A DNA stretch of 48,856 nucleotides from Oscillospiraceae bacterium (GTDB lineage: Bacteria > Bacillota > Clostridia > Oscillospirales > CAG-382): positions 1 to 48,856 of the forward strand of contig SVRD01000013.1 of NCBI GenBank assembly GCA_015064955.1, written 5' to 3'. The notes under the pieces were generated by a model. That model ran no database searches. It was not told the DNA's origin and saw only the letters and a list, made by a program, of their open reading frames with translations. Positions 38,399 to 46,941 of this stretch are shown in pieces. Position 1 is the first letter of the stretch. Each line of letters opens with the position of its first letter. The position numbers and the translations under genes are program-made.

Positions 38399-39508
38399 CT
38401 ATTCGACAGTGATCTCGATATAGCAGATCTCGGAATCGCCCATACCCTCGTTGTAGGTATAGCCGACTGTAACGGTGCCGACAAAGTCTTTTTCGGGGAA
38501 GAACAAGAGCTTGCCGTCCTTCGAGACAGATGCCGAGCCTGCTTCGGGTTGAACGACACAATCATAGCTGCACAAAATTTCGGAATCCTGCGCGATGACT
38601 GCATCGAGCACTGTGTTTTTCTCTGCGGTAAGCTTGATAGTTTCGAGCTTTTCGGGCGCAGTGCTCAAAGTGCCCTTGATGAATTCATAGGTGATGTCGT
38701 AGATATAACGGGTTTTTGCGTCCTTCGAGAGCGCCGCCTTGCCGTAACAGTCGATTTCCTGATAATACATATGAATACAATTCTTCATATAGCCGAATTC
38801 ACTGCCGCCTGCAAGATATTCGACGTAACGGCGGTAGAGAGTGTCGTTGCTGAGCGCAGAGCCGCCGATTTCGATTTCAATACCCATTCCGTAGTTTAAA
38901 ATAGTGTTGACCGCGTTCTTGATTCGGTCGTCGGGAACGGTTTCGTCAAATACGTAGTTGGGCTGCATACAAGCCGAGTCAAATCCGACCTCGTCCCAGA
39001 TATTGACACCGGGAGCGTTGTACCAGGGAATCCAGAAGAAGTCAACGCCTCTGCTGTGAACCTCCTTGCTGACCTCCTTCAAAACGTCAACGTCGCCGTT
39101 TTCGGGGTAGATTCCTTCGCTGTACCAATAGTAACCGATAAAGTCAATGTTCTTGAAATCGTATTCGGCATATTTTGCCTCGAACTGATCCATATACCAT
39201 TTAATAATAGCAACCTTGTCCTGCGGAGTAACGGTGCTTTCGGACTTGCCGTCGCCGTTGATATCGCCGAAGTCAGTGTTCATCTTGCTCAGCTGATAAA
39301 GAGTAACGGTGAGTCCGTATTTGAAGTCTTCGGGGAGACCGAGCTTCTGCTTTGCAATTCCTGCCGCTTCTTCGAGCGCAAGAATGTTCTTGCCCTCTGC
39401 AAAGAGGTCGTTGAGTGTCCATTCAAGGTCGGACTTGGTGCAGTCTGCGTGACCGCTCAGTCCGGAGGGGAAGGTGCCGGTGAGGAGGAAGAGGAAGCTG
39501 TCGAACAT
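38399..39508 (-). CDS. DUF4855 protein, 3' portion of a frameshifted gene
   Basis: This frame carries most of a DUF4855 domain (FLFLLTGTFPSG, IGYYWYSEGIYPENGD, SRGVDFFWIPWYNAPGVN) and a closing beta domain. In-frame sequence homologous to the family continues upstream of the ATG at 39508 to about 39543 (AYLDEDGNYKDT), where it meets the other frame. It therefore belongs to one original gene with 39457-41475. The domain's active site is unknown; it has the TIM-barrel flavour of glycosidase-like proteins. A methionine here is not a natural start: there is no ribosome binding site before it. The stop lies 11 bp before the esterase start. Confidence 0.8.
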   Translation of the reverse strand: MFDSFLFLLTGTFPSGLSGHADCTKSDLEWTLNDLFAEGKNILALEEAAGIAKQKLGLPEDFKYGLTVTLYQLSKMNTDFGDINGDGKSESTVTPQDKVAIIKWYMDQFEAKYAEYDFKNIDFIGYYWYSEGIYPENGDVDVLKEVSKEVHSRGVDFFWIPWYNAPGVNIWDEVGFDSACMQPNYVFDETVPDDRIKNAVNTILNYGMGIEIEIGGSALSNDTLYRRYVEYLAGGSEFGYMKNCIHMYYQEIDCYGKAALSKDAKTRYIYDITYEFIKGTLSTAPEKLETIKLTAEKNTVLDAVIAQDSEILCSYDCVVQPEAGSASVSKDGKLLFFPEKDFVGTVTVGYTYNEGMGDSEICYIEITVE

Positions 39509-41475
39509 AGTGTCCTTGTAGTTGCCGTCCTCGTCAAGATATGCACGTAGGGAATGAAGTCGTCGGCGTCGAAATTATCGCGGTTGTAGCCGTGGTAGAT
39601 AAGACAAAGGTCTTTGATACCGCTTAGAATATCCTCATCGGGTGCGAGATAGCCGAGCGAAGCGTCCTTGCGGTTGATAAGTCCTGCCTCCTCGGGAGTC
39701 TTTGCGCCCGAAACGCTTGTTGTGCCGTATGCCTCGATCTCGGAGCAGCCGAACCAGTTTGAAGTCATTACTCTGAAGCAGATATATCTTGCCTTTATCG
39801 ACTTGTTGAGCTTAAGCTCTGCCTTGACTATCTCGTTGTCGCTGTTGGGCTTGATATCGCCTTCCCCTGCGAGATACCATTCGTTCGCATCGTTGGAGAG
39901 ATAAACGGTAAACGAGTTCGGAGCGGCAATACCCCATGAAACGAGGTGGGTGAGCTCCATAGTGAACGAGCTGAGCGCGCCCTGAGTTCCGAGGTCAAAG
40001 TAGAATTCGATCGGTGCGGCGGTGCTGAAGAATTTATAGAACTGACCGTTGTGTATATCGTTTACAGAGGCAAATCTGCCGTCGGTGAGCACGTTTACGT
40101 CGTGGCTCGAAATATTGCTGCCGACACTGCTTGTATCTGCGGGAATAAATATCTGCTGCTTAAGTCCATTTAAAAGATTCTGCTTTTTGCTGCTTACCGA
40201 TTCCCAAGGAGTTTCTTTGCTGTCAAAAACGACCTTCGGGAAGAGCGAGTTGCCCGCAACGTTTGCAGAGCGTGCATAGACCGCCGCTTCTTCGATAAGG
40301 AGCTTGTCGGTCTCTGCGAGCTTCAGAGTAAATCTGACGTATCTGCCCGATGCGCATTTTGCAAGCGAAAGGGGATAGTCATAGCTGTATGCACGTGTCG
40401 AAACACCGAAAATTCTGCCGATATCGGTGAAGCTTTCGCCGTCGTCGCTCACCGCATAGGTGACCGAGGTGGGAAGCTTGGTGCCGGTGACAAAGTTGGT
40501 GAAGCAGGGGATACGGAAGAAGGAAAGGTCGTCGCGCTTTTCGCCGAGGTCGACAACAATGCTCACGTCGCCGCTATCGTCAAATCCGACCCATTCGCCG
40601 CTTTCGAGAAGACCGGTAATCTTGCCGTCGGTAAGAATGCTTCCGTTGTCCTTGAAGCTGTCGAGAGTATTTCGCGAGAGGGTGTATTTACAGCCGGTGC
40701 TGATGAGCGCTAAGGGCAGACTTTCATCGGGTGTATTGCCGCCTGCAAAATCGACAGTACCGAGCGTTTCGTAATCCTTCATTACGGTTTCGGTATAAAC
40801 GTCAACGTCGCCGCTTGCATCAATGTCTGCAAATATCTCGACCTCGTCGGCAAAGAACCACCCGTTTTTCGAGATCGCAAAGCGGATATAACGCGCGTTT
40901 ACGTATTTTTCGGAAACAAAGGTTGCTTCCTGACGTGTGTCCTCGACAAATTCGGGAATCTCCATATTGCCGAGCTTCTCGAACTTCTTGCCGTCGTTCG
41001 ATGCCATAACTCGAATCGAGGTGGGGATACGCACGCCCGCGCTGTTTGTTGCGAGATAGCCGACCGAGAAGGAATACATATTTTCATAAACCTTGCCCAA
41101 ATCGACGGTAACGCTCATAACAGTGTTGCCGTGATAGCCGGCATATGCGCTTGCATTGTAATCGCCGCTTTCGGCTGCTCCCTTTTTGCCGTCGGTGAGC
41201 TCGGCGTTATATATATCGGGATACTGTGCGCTGGGAGCTTCGGAGGTCTTATAAACCTTTCCTGCGCTGATAAGTGTTTTGAATTCGGGTGTGCCTATCT
41301 CGGCGCCGAGATAGAGCGATTCTGCCTTTGACGATTCATCGCCCGATTCGGAAACGACCGATTCGGCGCTTGACGATTCGTCGACAGCTACGTCGTCCTT
41401 ACAGCCCGCAAGGGCGGTAAGCAAGAATGTAAGACAAAGCAAAAGGCTCAACGTCTTTTTTAAAAGGTTTATCAT
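39457..41475 (-). CDS. Discoidin-repeat lipoprotein, 5' portion of a frameshifted DUF4855 gene
   Basis: Begins at ATG 41475 after GGAGGG with a lipoprotein signal (LLTALAGC, Cys about residue 25) and a Ser/Glu linker. Three F5/8C-like modules follow (about 65-215, 240-395 and 430-590; each has an LTDGK or VDLG strand and ends RYIRF- or RYICF-like), then the start of DUF4855 (CLIYHGYNRDNFDADDFIPYV). After that the frame runs into Ser/Thr/Pro-rich nonsense and stops at 39457. The true continuation is in the -1 or +1 frame from about 39543, so a single-base loss near GTGCA (39543-39547) is likely. Whether it is a real mutation or an assembly error is open. Restored, the protein is about 1020 residues. 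Confidence 0.85.
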   Translation of the reverse strand: MINLLKKTLSLLLCLTFLLTALAGCKDDVAVDESSSAESVVSESGDESSKAESLYLGAEIGTPEFKTLISAGKVYKTSEAPSAQYPDIYNAELTDGKKGAAESGDYNASAYAGYHGNTVMSVTVDLGKVYENMYSFSVGYLATNSAGVRIPTSIRVMASNDGKKFEKLGNMEIPEFVEDTRQEATFVSEKYVNARYIRFAISKNGWFFADEVEIFADIDASGDVDVYTETVMKDYETLGTVDFAGGNTPDESLPLALISTGCKYTLSRNTLDSFKDNGSILTDGKITGLLESGEWVGFDDSGDVSIVVDLGEKRDDLSFFRIPCFTNFVTGTKLPTSVTYAVSDDGESFTDIGRIFGVSTRAYSYDYPLSLAKCASGRYVRFTLKLAETDKLLIEEAAVYARSANVAGNSLFPKVVFDSKETPWESVSSKKQNLLNGLKQQIFIPADTSSVGSNISSHDVNVLTDGRFASVNDIHNGQFYKFFSTAAPIEFYFDLGTQGALSSFTMELTHLVSWGIAAPNSFTVYLSNDANEWYLAGEGDIKPNSDNEIVKAELKLNKSIKARYICFRVMTSNWFGCSEIEAYGTTSVSGAKTPEEAGLINRKDASLGYLAPDEDILSGIKDLCLIYHGYNRDNFDADDFIPYVHILTRTATTRTLCSTASSSSSPAPSPPD

Positions 41476-41564
41476 AATAGCCCTCCGTTTATATAGAAAG
41501 TATACTATATGTGATTCTAACATAAACGCATCTTAAAATCAAGACGGCTTTATTACATATATAT

Positions 41565-41598
41565 AAAAAGCGGACAAAAGTTTTCACCTCTGTCCGCC
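41565..41598 (-). terminator. Terminator of the prophage late operon
   Basis: Minus strand GGCGGACA...TGTCCGC followed by TTTTT (stem 41570-41576 with 41591-41597). It marks the left end of the prophage genes. Confidence 0.75.
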
Positions 41599-41602
41599 TT
41601 GA

Positions 41603-41851
41603 TCAAAGCATTGTAATATTCCCGATTATTTCGTTTTTCAGCTTCTGGCTGTTTTCAAGATATTCGCTGTATGCGCGCTCCGCCTCGTCAAGCTCTCTTT
41701 CGTTCGCCTGACCGCGTGTGTGGCTTAGCAGGGCGAACAAAAGCTTTGTCATTCGCTCCTCGCCCTCAAGCCTCAGTATCTCGAGCCGCAACCGCTCCTC
41801 GCGCTTGATGTCGGCGTCCTTTTTCGCCTTTTTCACCGCAAGGCTTATCAC
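41603..41851 (-). CDS. Small phage protein, charged coiled coil (start uncertain)
   Basis: An 82-residue highly charged helical protein (KKAKKDADIKREERLRLEIL, then LDEAERAYSEYLENSQKLKN). The frame stays open upstream to the holin stop and there encodes a good membrane helix (LLSELLPIILSSAGLTGGLFAAVISLAV). No ATG, GTG or TTG exists in that extension, so the true N-terminus is unclear. A membrane helix followed by a charged helix would fit a second holin or an XhlA/spanin-like partner. GTG at 41851 is the only standard start codon at the 5' end. Confidence 0.55.
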   Translation of the reverse strand: MISLAVKKAKKDADIKREERLRLEILRLEGEERMTKLLFALLSHTRGQANERELDEAERAYSEYLENSQKLKNEIIGNITML

Positions 41852-41928
41852 CGCCGCGAAAAGACCGCCCGTCAGTCCCGCCGAGGAGAGTATTATCGGT
41901 AAAAGCTCGCTTAAAAGCTCGATACCGC

Positions 41929-42009
41929 TTATGGCTCGTATATCAGCAGATAAACGCAGTCGGATAACAGCCCGACTATCCTTTTAGCCGCTCTTATCAG
42001 CGCTTTCAC
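41929..42009 (-). CDS. Possible 26-residue peptide after the holin
   Basis: A GTG-start frame overlapping the holin 3' end encodes a peptide with a basic start (KALIRAAKRIV) and a hydrophobic tail ending LLIYEP. It bridges the gap before 41603-41851, whose membrane helix is encoded right after this stop. It may be chance. Confidence 0.25.
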   Translation of the reverse strand: MKALIRAAKRIVGLLSDCVYLLIYEP

Positions 42010-42295
42010 TGCCGTCCTTCTTCATTTGCTTGTAGATATTGTTTGCATAAACGCTTGCAGAAGCGCAAAGCAGACCTTGGGTCACAGCTGAAAATATCAT
42101 CTGTGCAAGCTCGGACCAACCGCTCGGTATACCGAGTGAGATTCGGTAGCAGGCGGCGAGCAGGATTCCGAAAATGCCCAAAAGCATCGGGATATATTTG
42201 TCGTTTACTGTGCTTTTCTTCAACGCAATACCGATAATATAGAGTATCGGCACGAGTATCAGAAGCTTTTGCTCGATCAGTTCGCTGAAGTTCAT
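41984..42295 (-). CDS. Phage holin (Hol44/phage_holin_5_2-like)
   Basis: A 103-residue protein with membrane helices at about 10-27, 38-52 and 62-90 (LLILVPILYIIGIALKK, YIPMLLGIFGILLAACY, GLLCASASVYANNIYKQMKK) and a charged C-terminal tail. The layout matches the Hol44-type holins of Firmicutes phages, which open the membrane at the end of infection. AGGAGG-like GAGGTAAT precedes the ATG. It lies 8 bp after the coiled-coil protein gene. No endolysin is next to it. Confidence 0.88.
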   Translation of the reverse strand: MNFSELIEQKLLILVPILYIIGIALKKSTVNDKYIPMLLGIFGILLAACYRISLGIPSGWSELAQMIFSAVTQGLLCASASVYANNIYKQMKKDGSESADKSG

Positions 42296-42303
42296 ATTAC
42301 CTC

Positions 42304-43575
42304 CTATTTGAGCAGGTTTTCGGTGAATTGCTTATCGGGTACGACAGGATCCTTTTTGTCGTCCTTTTCGCTTTCTTCCTTTTCCTTTTTGGCAAATGCC
42401 TTGGTCGCATAGTCGTTTGCCGTTTTGTCCTCAACCCCCGCTTTTTTGCAGGCGGCAAGGAAATCGGATTTGTTATCGACCCGCGAGAAGATATAATCAA
42501 GCTGTGCGACAGTCGAATACTGAAGCGCCGCCGCTCTCGCGCCCGCGGCATTCATGCCCGATTTCACGTATTGCTCCTGAAGCTCTGCGTATTTGTCCTG
42601 ACGGTAGGCTTTGGAATCATAGCCGACTACCAGCGCGAGTCTTTCGGCTTTGCTGATATCCTCATATCCGTATGCCTTCAGCATAAATACGAGCTCGTTG
42701 AAGTAATCCTTGTCGATTCCGTAGTTTTCGGTCATATCCAAAAGATAACGGTTTATAAGGTATTCGTCCTCGTCGCCGTAGATATATCCCGTTTTGCTGA
42801 TGTTGTTCACCATCAGCTTCGCAAGATCCTTGGGGTCGGTGCCGGGGATAAACGCCTTGAGCAGCTCGTCGAGACTTGTACTGCCGTTCGTACTTCCCGA
42901 GCCTATCACAGTGCTCGATGAGGAATTGCTTTGCGACCCCTGCGAGCTATTGGGGTATTTCGCCGCCAACTCCTCTCTCTGCATTTTTCTGTCGTTTGCA
43001 AGACGGGCTTCCTCGAGCAGTCTTTCCGCCTCGAGCTTCTTTTGAAGCAGCTCGCGCTCGCTTGCAAGCTCCTTGTCCTGCATCAGCTTTTCCGTCTCTA
43101 ATTGCTTATCCTTCATTTCACGGTCGCTTTCGGTCTTTGCAATATCAAAAAGCAGTCCCGCCTTTTTGTCGTTGAGTGCCGCTTGATTTGCTGCAAGCTC
43201 GCTTTCGAGCTTGTATCTCTGCTCGTTTGCCGTCTGCTCGAGTGTGCTTATTCCGTCTGCCAGCTTGCTATCGAGCGCGCCCAAGCGGTTTGATAGAAGA
43301 ATATTCGAGTTGAGCTTCTCCTGCGCCGCCTCGCCCGAAAAACCGAGCCCGCGTGACGCGAGCATATTCATCGCGTTGCGCTCCTCGCGCGCGGTGTCGG
43401 CATAAACAGTGTTTCTCGCGGCGGTGTTCTCCGCCAAAAGCCTGTTTTTGCTTTCGGTATATGCCTTTTCGGCGTTTGCAACCGCAGTCTTATAAAGGCT
43501 TTTCAGCTTTTCGGTGTCCGATGAATAGCCGTTCAATGCCTTTTTAAGCTCCTCTACGGTATCATAATATGCCAT
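42304..43575 (-). CDS. Phage virion-associated coiled-coil protein, unknown
   Basis: A 423-residue protein: a long Ala/Glu/Lys coiled coil (about 1-200, with a GLGFSGEAAQEKL break near 75), a Ser/Asn/Gly linker (about 206-228), a globular helical C-terminal domain and a Lys/Glu-rich end. In podoviruses the gene after the tail hub often encodes ejected or internal proteins of this kind, a role suggested here by position only. It overlaps the preceding gene by 14 bp. No enzymatic motif was seen. Confidence 0.75.
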   Translation of the reverse strand: MAYYDTVEELKKALNGYSSDTEKLKSLYKTAVANAEKAYTESKNRLLAENTAARNTVYADTAREERNAMNMLASRGLGFSGEAAQEKLNSNILLSNRLGALDSKLADGISTLEQTANEQRYKLESELAANQAALNDKKAGLLFDIAKTESDREMKDKQLETEKLMQDKELASERELLQKKLEAERLLEEARLANDRKMQREELAAKYPNSSQGSQSNSSSSTVIGSGSTNGSTSLDELLKAFIPGTDPKDLAKLMVNNISKTGYIYGDEDEYLINRYLLDMTENYGIDKDYFNELVFMLKAYGYEDISKAERLALVVGYDSKAYRQDKYAELQEQYVKSGMNAAGARAAALQYSTVAQLDYIFSRVDNKSDFLAACKKAGVEDKTANDYATKAFAKKEKEESEKDDKKDPVVPDKQFTENLLK

Positions 43576-45259
43576 TTCGTTCGCTCCTTTTTCTGTCTTT
43601 TGTTTTTATACTCAGCCCGTGAAGCGCGATCTCGCCTCCCGTCATTCTCACTGTAATTCGGTAGGGCATAGCACGCTTGAGCGACGGGCGGAAATTAATT
43701 CGTTTGTAGCCGATATCGTTTGCGCCGAACACAAATTCGCGGATTATCTCGTCACCGCCGTCCTTTTGTAGCGATATGCTCAGCTTGCTTACACCTCCGA
43801 CGTAAATATCGGCGGAAAGCATAACACAATCGCTTCTCCCGACAGACGCGCGGTTGATAAACGGGCTTTGCCAGAAGCAGTCACAGCTCTTGTTGTCGCT
43901 TTGCCCGAATCGGTAAAGCTCACAGCCGTTTGCGAAATAAAGTATTCCGTTGCCGACGGTATATCTGCTTCCACCGAATCCGTCGAAGCGGTAAAAGCTT
44001 CCGTTTCCGTAATTGTAGATATGGTTAATACCGTTTACGATAAAATAAAGCTCGTTCGTTTTCTGGTTGTCTGCGAGATATGCGTTTTCTGCCTCGGCGG
44101 GTGTGAGCGTTGCGACAGTGTCGCATATCGGCATCGAAATACAGCGCGCGTTCTTTTCGTTCACAACGCTTGTCGATTCCCATAAATTCAGTCCGTCGAT
44201 ACAAAGCGTTACGGGGGTGTTGTTAATAACACAGCCGTCGGTCTCTATCAAACAGCCCTTCTCGGAATTGAGCGAAAATACCGGAAACGACGAAACCGTG
44301 TTTCCCAGACTGTCGCTTTTGAGCTCACAGTATGAATAATACGCCGTGTCGCGCGTGAATATGAGCTGACGGTCATATTGCTGAACGATACAGTTTATCC
44401 TTGAGTTGCCGATAACCGTAAATGCGTTTATCGGGAAGTATTCGGCGCTCGGAATCCCGCTTGCAAGCTCGGAATGAAAGCGGTAATTCGGGTAGTCGTC
44501 GTTTCCGTACAAAAACACTCGCCCGTCGGAGTTGCCCCCGAAGAGCATCGCACGGCGGCAGCCCATAATCCGTGCACGGTCGGATTCGGATATATCCTTG
44601 CGGTAGACGATCTCGAGATTGTTAAGTCCCTTCGGTATCGGACTTTCAAAAACGACAGCGCCGTTTTCATTGTCGACCGTGTATCTGCCGCCGTAAAGAA
44701 TACCGTCGAGCAAAACATAAGAAATACCGCCTATCGCCTTTTCGGCGAGAGAATATTTCGTCGAGACACCATCTCCCGAGAAAAGCTGTCTTCGCTTGTC
44801 GGATATAAGGTTTATCTGCTCGAAAATCTCGCCCGAGCCGTCTGCCGAGCAGCTTATCGCAACCGTCGGGACATAGCCCGAAACGGTTTGCAGATTCAAT
44901 CCGTCGTATTTCTGATAGGTCGTGTCGGTCTTTATATAAAGCAAGCCATTGAATTTGAACATCAGACAAACGCCTGTCCCGATATCGCCGATAAGAGCGC
45001 GCTTTCCGTCGCTTACGTCGACTCTCCAAAGCCTGTTTCCCTCGGCGATCGCGATAAATTCCTGCTTGGCAATCTCACCGTGCCAGATGCCGTCGATGTC
45101 GCTGTCGAATACCGCAAACGATTCGATATTGCCCCGCTTCTCGAGCGAGCCGCTGTCGGTCACTCTCAGATTGAGCATACTTGTTGCGTGGGTAAAGCCC
45201 TCGGAAAGCCTTTTGCGCTCGTCGATACCGACAAACCCCTTTGCAGTGCTCAAAATCAT
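43562..45259 (-). CDS. Phage tail/stabilisation protein, beta-propeller (P22 gp10-like in position and style)
   Basis: A 565-residue protein opening with the HATSMLNLRVTDSGSLEKR motif seen in podovirus hub proteins that plug the portal after packaging. Repeated blades follow (IWHGEIAKQEFIAIAEGNRLWRV, GLLYIKTDTTYQKYDG, MGCRRAMLFGGNSDGRVFLYG), ending in a jelly-roll-like part. Its place directly after the adaptor gene (four-base overlap, ATGA) supports a tail-hub role. The name by analogy with P22 gp10 is inference. Confidence 0.8.
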   Translation of the reverse strand: MILSTAKGFVGIDERKRLSEGFTHATSMLNLRVTDSGSLEKRGNIESFAVFDSDIDGIWHGEIAKQEFIAIAEGNRLWRVDVSDGKRALIGDIGTGVCLMFKFNGLLYIKTDTTYQKYDGLNLQTVSGYVPTVAISCSADGSGEIFEQINLISDKRRQLFSGDGVSTKYSLAEKAIGGISYVLLDGILYGGRYTVDNENGAVVFESPIPKGLNNLEIVYRKDISESDRARIMGCRRAMLFGGNSDGRVFLYGNDDYPNYRFHSELASGIPSAEYFPINAFTVIGNSRINCIVQQYDRQLIFTRDTAYYSYCELKSDSLGNTVSSFPVFSLNSEKGCLIETDGCVINNTPVTLCIDGLNLWESTSVVNEKNARCISMPICDTVATLTPAEAENAYLADNQKTNELYFIVNGINHIYNYGNGSFYRFDGFGGSRYTVGNGILYFANGCELYRFGQSDNKSCDCFWQSPFINRASVGRSDCVMLSADIYVGGVSKLSISLQKDGGDEIIREFVFGANDIGYKRINFRPSLKRAMPYRITVRMTGGEIALHGLSIKTKDRKRSERNGIL

Positions 45260-45639
45260 TTATATACCTCCGTTATCGGATGTGTCATCGGCTTGCCGAA
45301 GCAGAGCAGGGTATTGCGCGAGGAAAGATAAAGCGAATTGAGATCGCCCGCCAATGCGTCGTCCTCGCCGATCATCAAAAGCCGCGCGAGCCCGTAAGGA
45401 AGCACACCGTATGCAACACTGTCCGAGCAGTCAAGCGTATCGTCGAGAGAGCTTATCGGCTCGATTTTGTGCTCGGAGTGCCTGATTCTGCCGTCGAGCA
45501 CCGAGTTTTCGGCGAGCAGAATGTTTATCATCGCGGTTGCACGTGCGCGCAGATCGTTCGTGTCGCTCGGGAGCGCGCCGTCGATATTGCGTAACCCGAG
45601 CAGGTCGAGCGAGATATCAAGTAATTCCTTTCCTGTCAT
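45256..45639 (-). CDS. Phage head-tail adaptor (gp4-like)
   Basis: A 127-residue helical protein starting TGKELLDISLDLLGL, with a long helix (RARATAMINILLAENSVL) and an LPYGLARLLMIGEDD turn typical of the small adaptor ring that sits under the portal in podoviruses and siphoviruses. The start has GGAGGTAA upstream. Its stop overlaps the tail protein start by four bases. Confidence 0.75.
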   Translation of the reverse strand: MTGKELLDISLDLLGLRNIDGALPSDTNDLRARATAMINILLAENSVLDGRIRHSEHKIEPISSLDDTLDCSDSVAYGVLPYGLARLLMIGEDDALAGDLNSLYLSSRNTLLCFGKPMTHPITEVYK

Positions 45640-45684
45640 ATTACCTCCTTGATTAAAATAGGGCGGCGGAGTGCCGCCCTTGCG

Positions 45685-46065
45685 TTATTTTGTCTTTACG
45701 GGGACATATCCAAGCAATCCGGCGCGGATCTGGAAGTCGTTCAGCGTGCCGTCTCCCTCGGTCGAATAGATAAATTTGAATCGGTTGAATTTGTGTCTGT
45801 ATCCGTATTCATCGAGAGGGATGATATTTATACGGCTCGAGTTGATCTCCACCTCGTAATTGGGATAGCCGTTTTCGGACACGATAGTGAGCTTGTGGGT
45901 GTGAGTAGTCGGAACGTCGGCGAAATCGACCAGCAAAAAGATCATGCCGTTGTTTTTCACTTCGGCACCGAATTCGACAGTACCCTCGGTGCTGACAAGC
46001 CTTGTAAGCGCAACACTTTTTCCTTTGAAAACACCGGTTGCGTTACACACGGTGATAGTTTTCAT
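45685..46065 (-). CDS. Small phage virion protein, unknown
   Basis: A 126-residue beta-rich protein (KLTIVSENGYPNYEVEINSSRINIIPLDEYGYRHKFNRFKFIYS) lying between coat and adaptor genes. Head-decoration or coat-stabilising proteins commonly occupy this place, but the family is not recognised. GGAGGTTTTC precedes the ATG. It is 15 bp after the coat gene and 45 bp before the adaptor. Confidence 0.72.
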   Translation of the reverse strand: MKTITVCNATGVFKGKSVALTRLVSTEGTVEFGAEVKNNGMIFLLVDFADVPTTHTHKLTIVSENGYPNYEVEINSSRINIIPLDEYGYRHKFNRFKFIYSTEGDGTLNDFQIRAGLLGYVPVKTK

Positions 46066-46080
46066 CGAAAACCTCCTTTA

Positions 46081-46908
46081 TCAGATCTCATTTCCGCCGT
46101 CGGTGACGGGGCAGTAGGTGAGCTCAAAGGGGCGGATAACCTTTGCACCGAACACAAGTCTGCCGCGCACTGCCTTGTCAAATGAGCTTTCGAGATGCTC
46201 TATAACCTGTGTTTCGAGCACCTGCTCGGCATAAGCGATTGCCGAATAAGAGCCGGCAAGCATGATCGTCGCGCCGTTTTCGTCCTTTGCGAGCTGGTTG
46301 GAAACGTAGATATCACAGCCGAGCTCGTCGGTGAATGCGACCGCGCCGGTGCCGTTAACACCGTTGTTGATCTGGAACTTGATTCCGGCGAGCATAAGCT
46401 TGGTTTTGATAAACGGGGGAACAACGATCCATGTTCTGCCGTCGGGTACGTTTGCCTCCTCGAGCTGCTGCTTCATAGCGGCGATCGTCTGAAGCACGTT
46501 CGCAGGGGTTACGGTAACGGGATCGAGCGAGAAAAACGCTTCGTTGTAAAGACCGAATACGTAGCTGTCGACCTCGTTTTTGAGAAGATAGCAGGCACGC
46601 TTTGTCTGGTTGTCCTCGAGGCCGATAGTGGAACGAAGCTCCTCGAGATCCTTTACCTTAAAGGAAAAAGCCTTGTCCTGATCGATAAGAAGCGTGATAG
46701 CGCCGTCGTTGATATCATCGTATTGGATATTGCCGTCGTAATCGTAAACGCTGGGGTCGATGAGACCGACAAAGGTCACGCTGTCGCCGCGGTTCTTGAT
46801 CTCACCGATGCATTCGGTGTTGCATATTGTGTTTGCGAGGAGATTATCCTCGTTCATTCGGATTAATTCGGTCGAAATGACCTTTTCAATGCTGTTGTAG
46901 TTAGACAA
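46081..46908 (-). CDS. Phage major capsid protein, HK97-fold (P22-type)
   Basis: A 275-residue coat protein. It has the N-terminal arm (STELIRMNEDNLLANTICNTECIGEIKNRGDSVTFVGL), the elongated E-loop, a long spine helix (NVLQTIAAMKQQLEEANVPDGRTWIVVPPFIKTKLML) and the A-domain strands (DIYVSNQLAKDENG, IMLAGSYSAIAYAEQV), ending RLVFGAKVIRPFEL, the layout of podovirus coat proteins. The PDGRTWIVVPP segment is a common coat motif. GGAGGTAT precedes the ATG. It follows the scaffold gene by 33 bp. Confidence 0.9.
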   Translation of the reverse strand: MSNYNSIEKVISTELIRMNEDNLLANTICNTECIGEIKNRGDSVTFVGLIDPSVYDYDGNIQYDDINDGAITLLIDQDKAFSFKVKDLEELRSTIGLEDNQTKRACYLLKNEVDSYVFGLYNEAFFSLDPVTVTPANVLQTIAAMKQQLEEANVPDGRTWIVVPPFIKTKLMLAGIKFQINNGVNGTGAVAFTDELGCDIYVSNQLAKDENGATIMLAGSYSAIAYAEQVLETQVIEHLESSFDKAVRGRLVFGAKVIRPFELTYCPVTDGGNEI

Positions 46909-46941
46909 TTTTTATACCTCCGTAGAATTATAAAGTCGTTT

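Noticed and set aside
41476-41602. Prophage attachment site at the left border.
   Set aside because: The second repeat copy would lie outside the window, and no tRNA or gene end is disrupted here.
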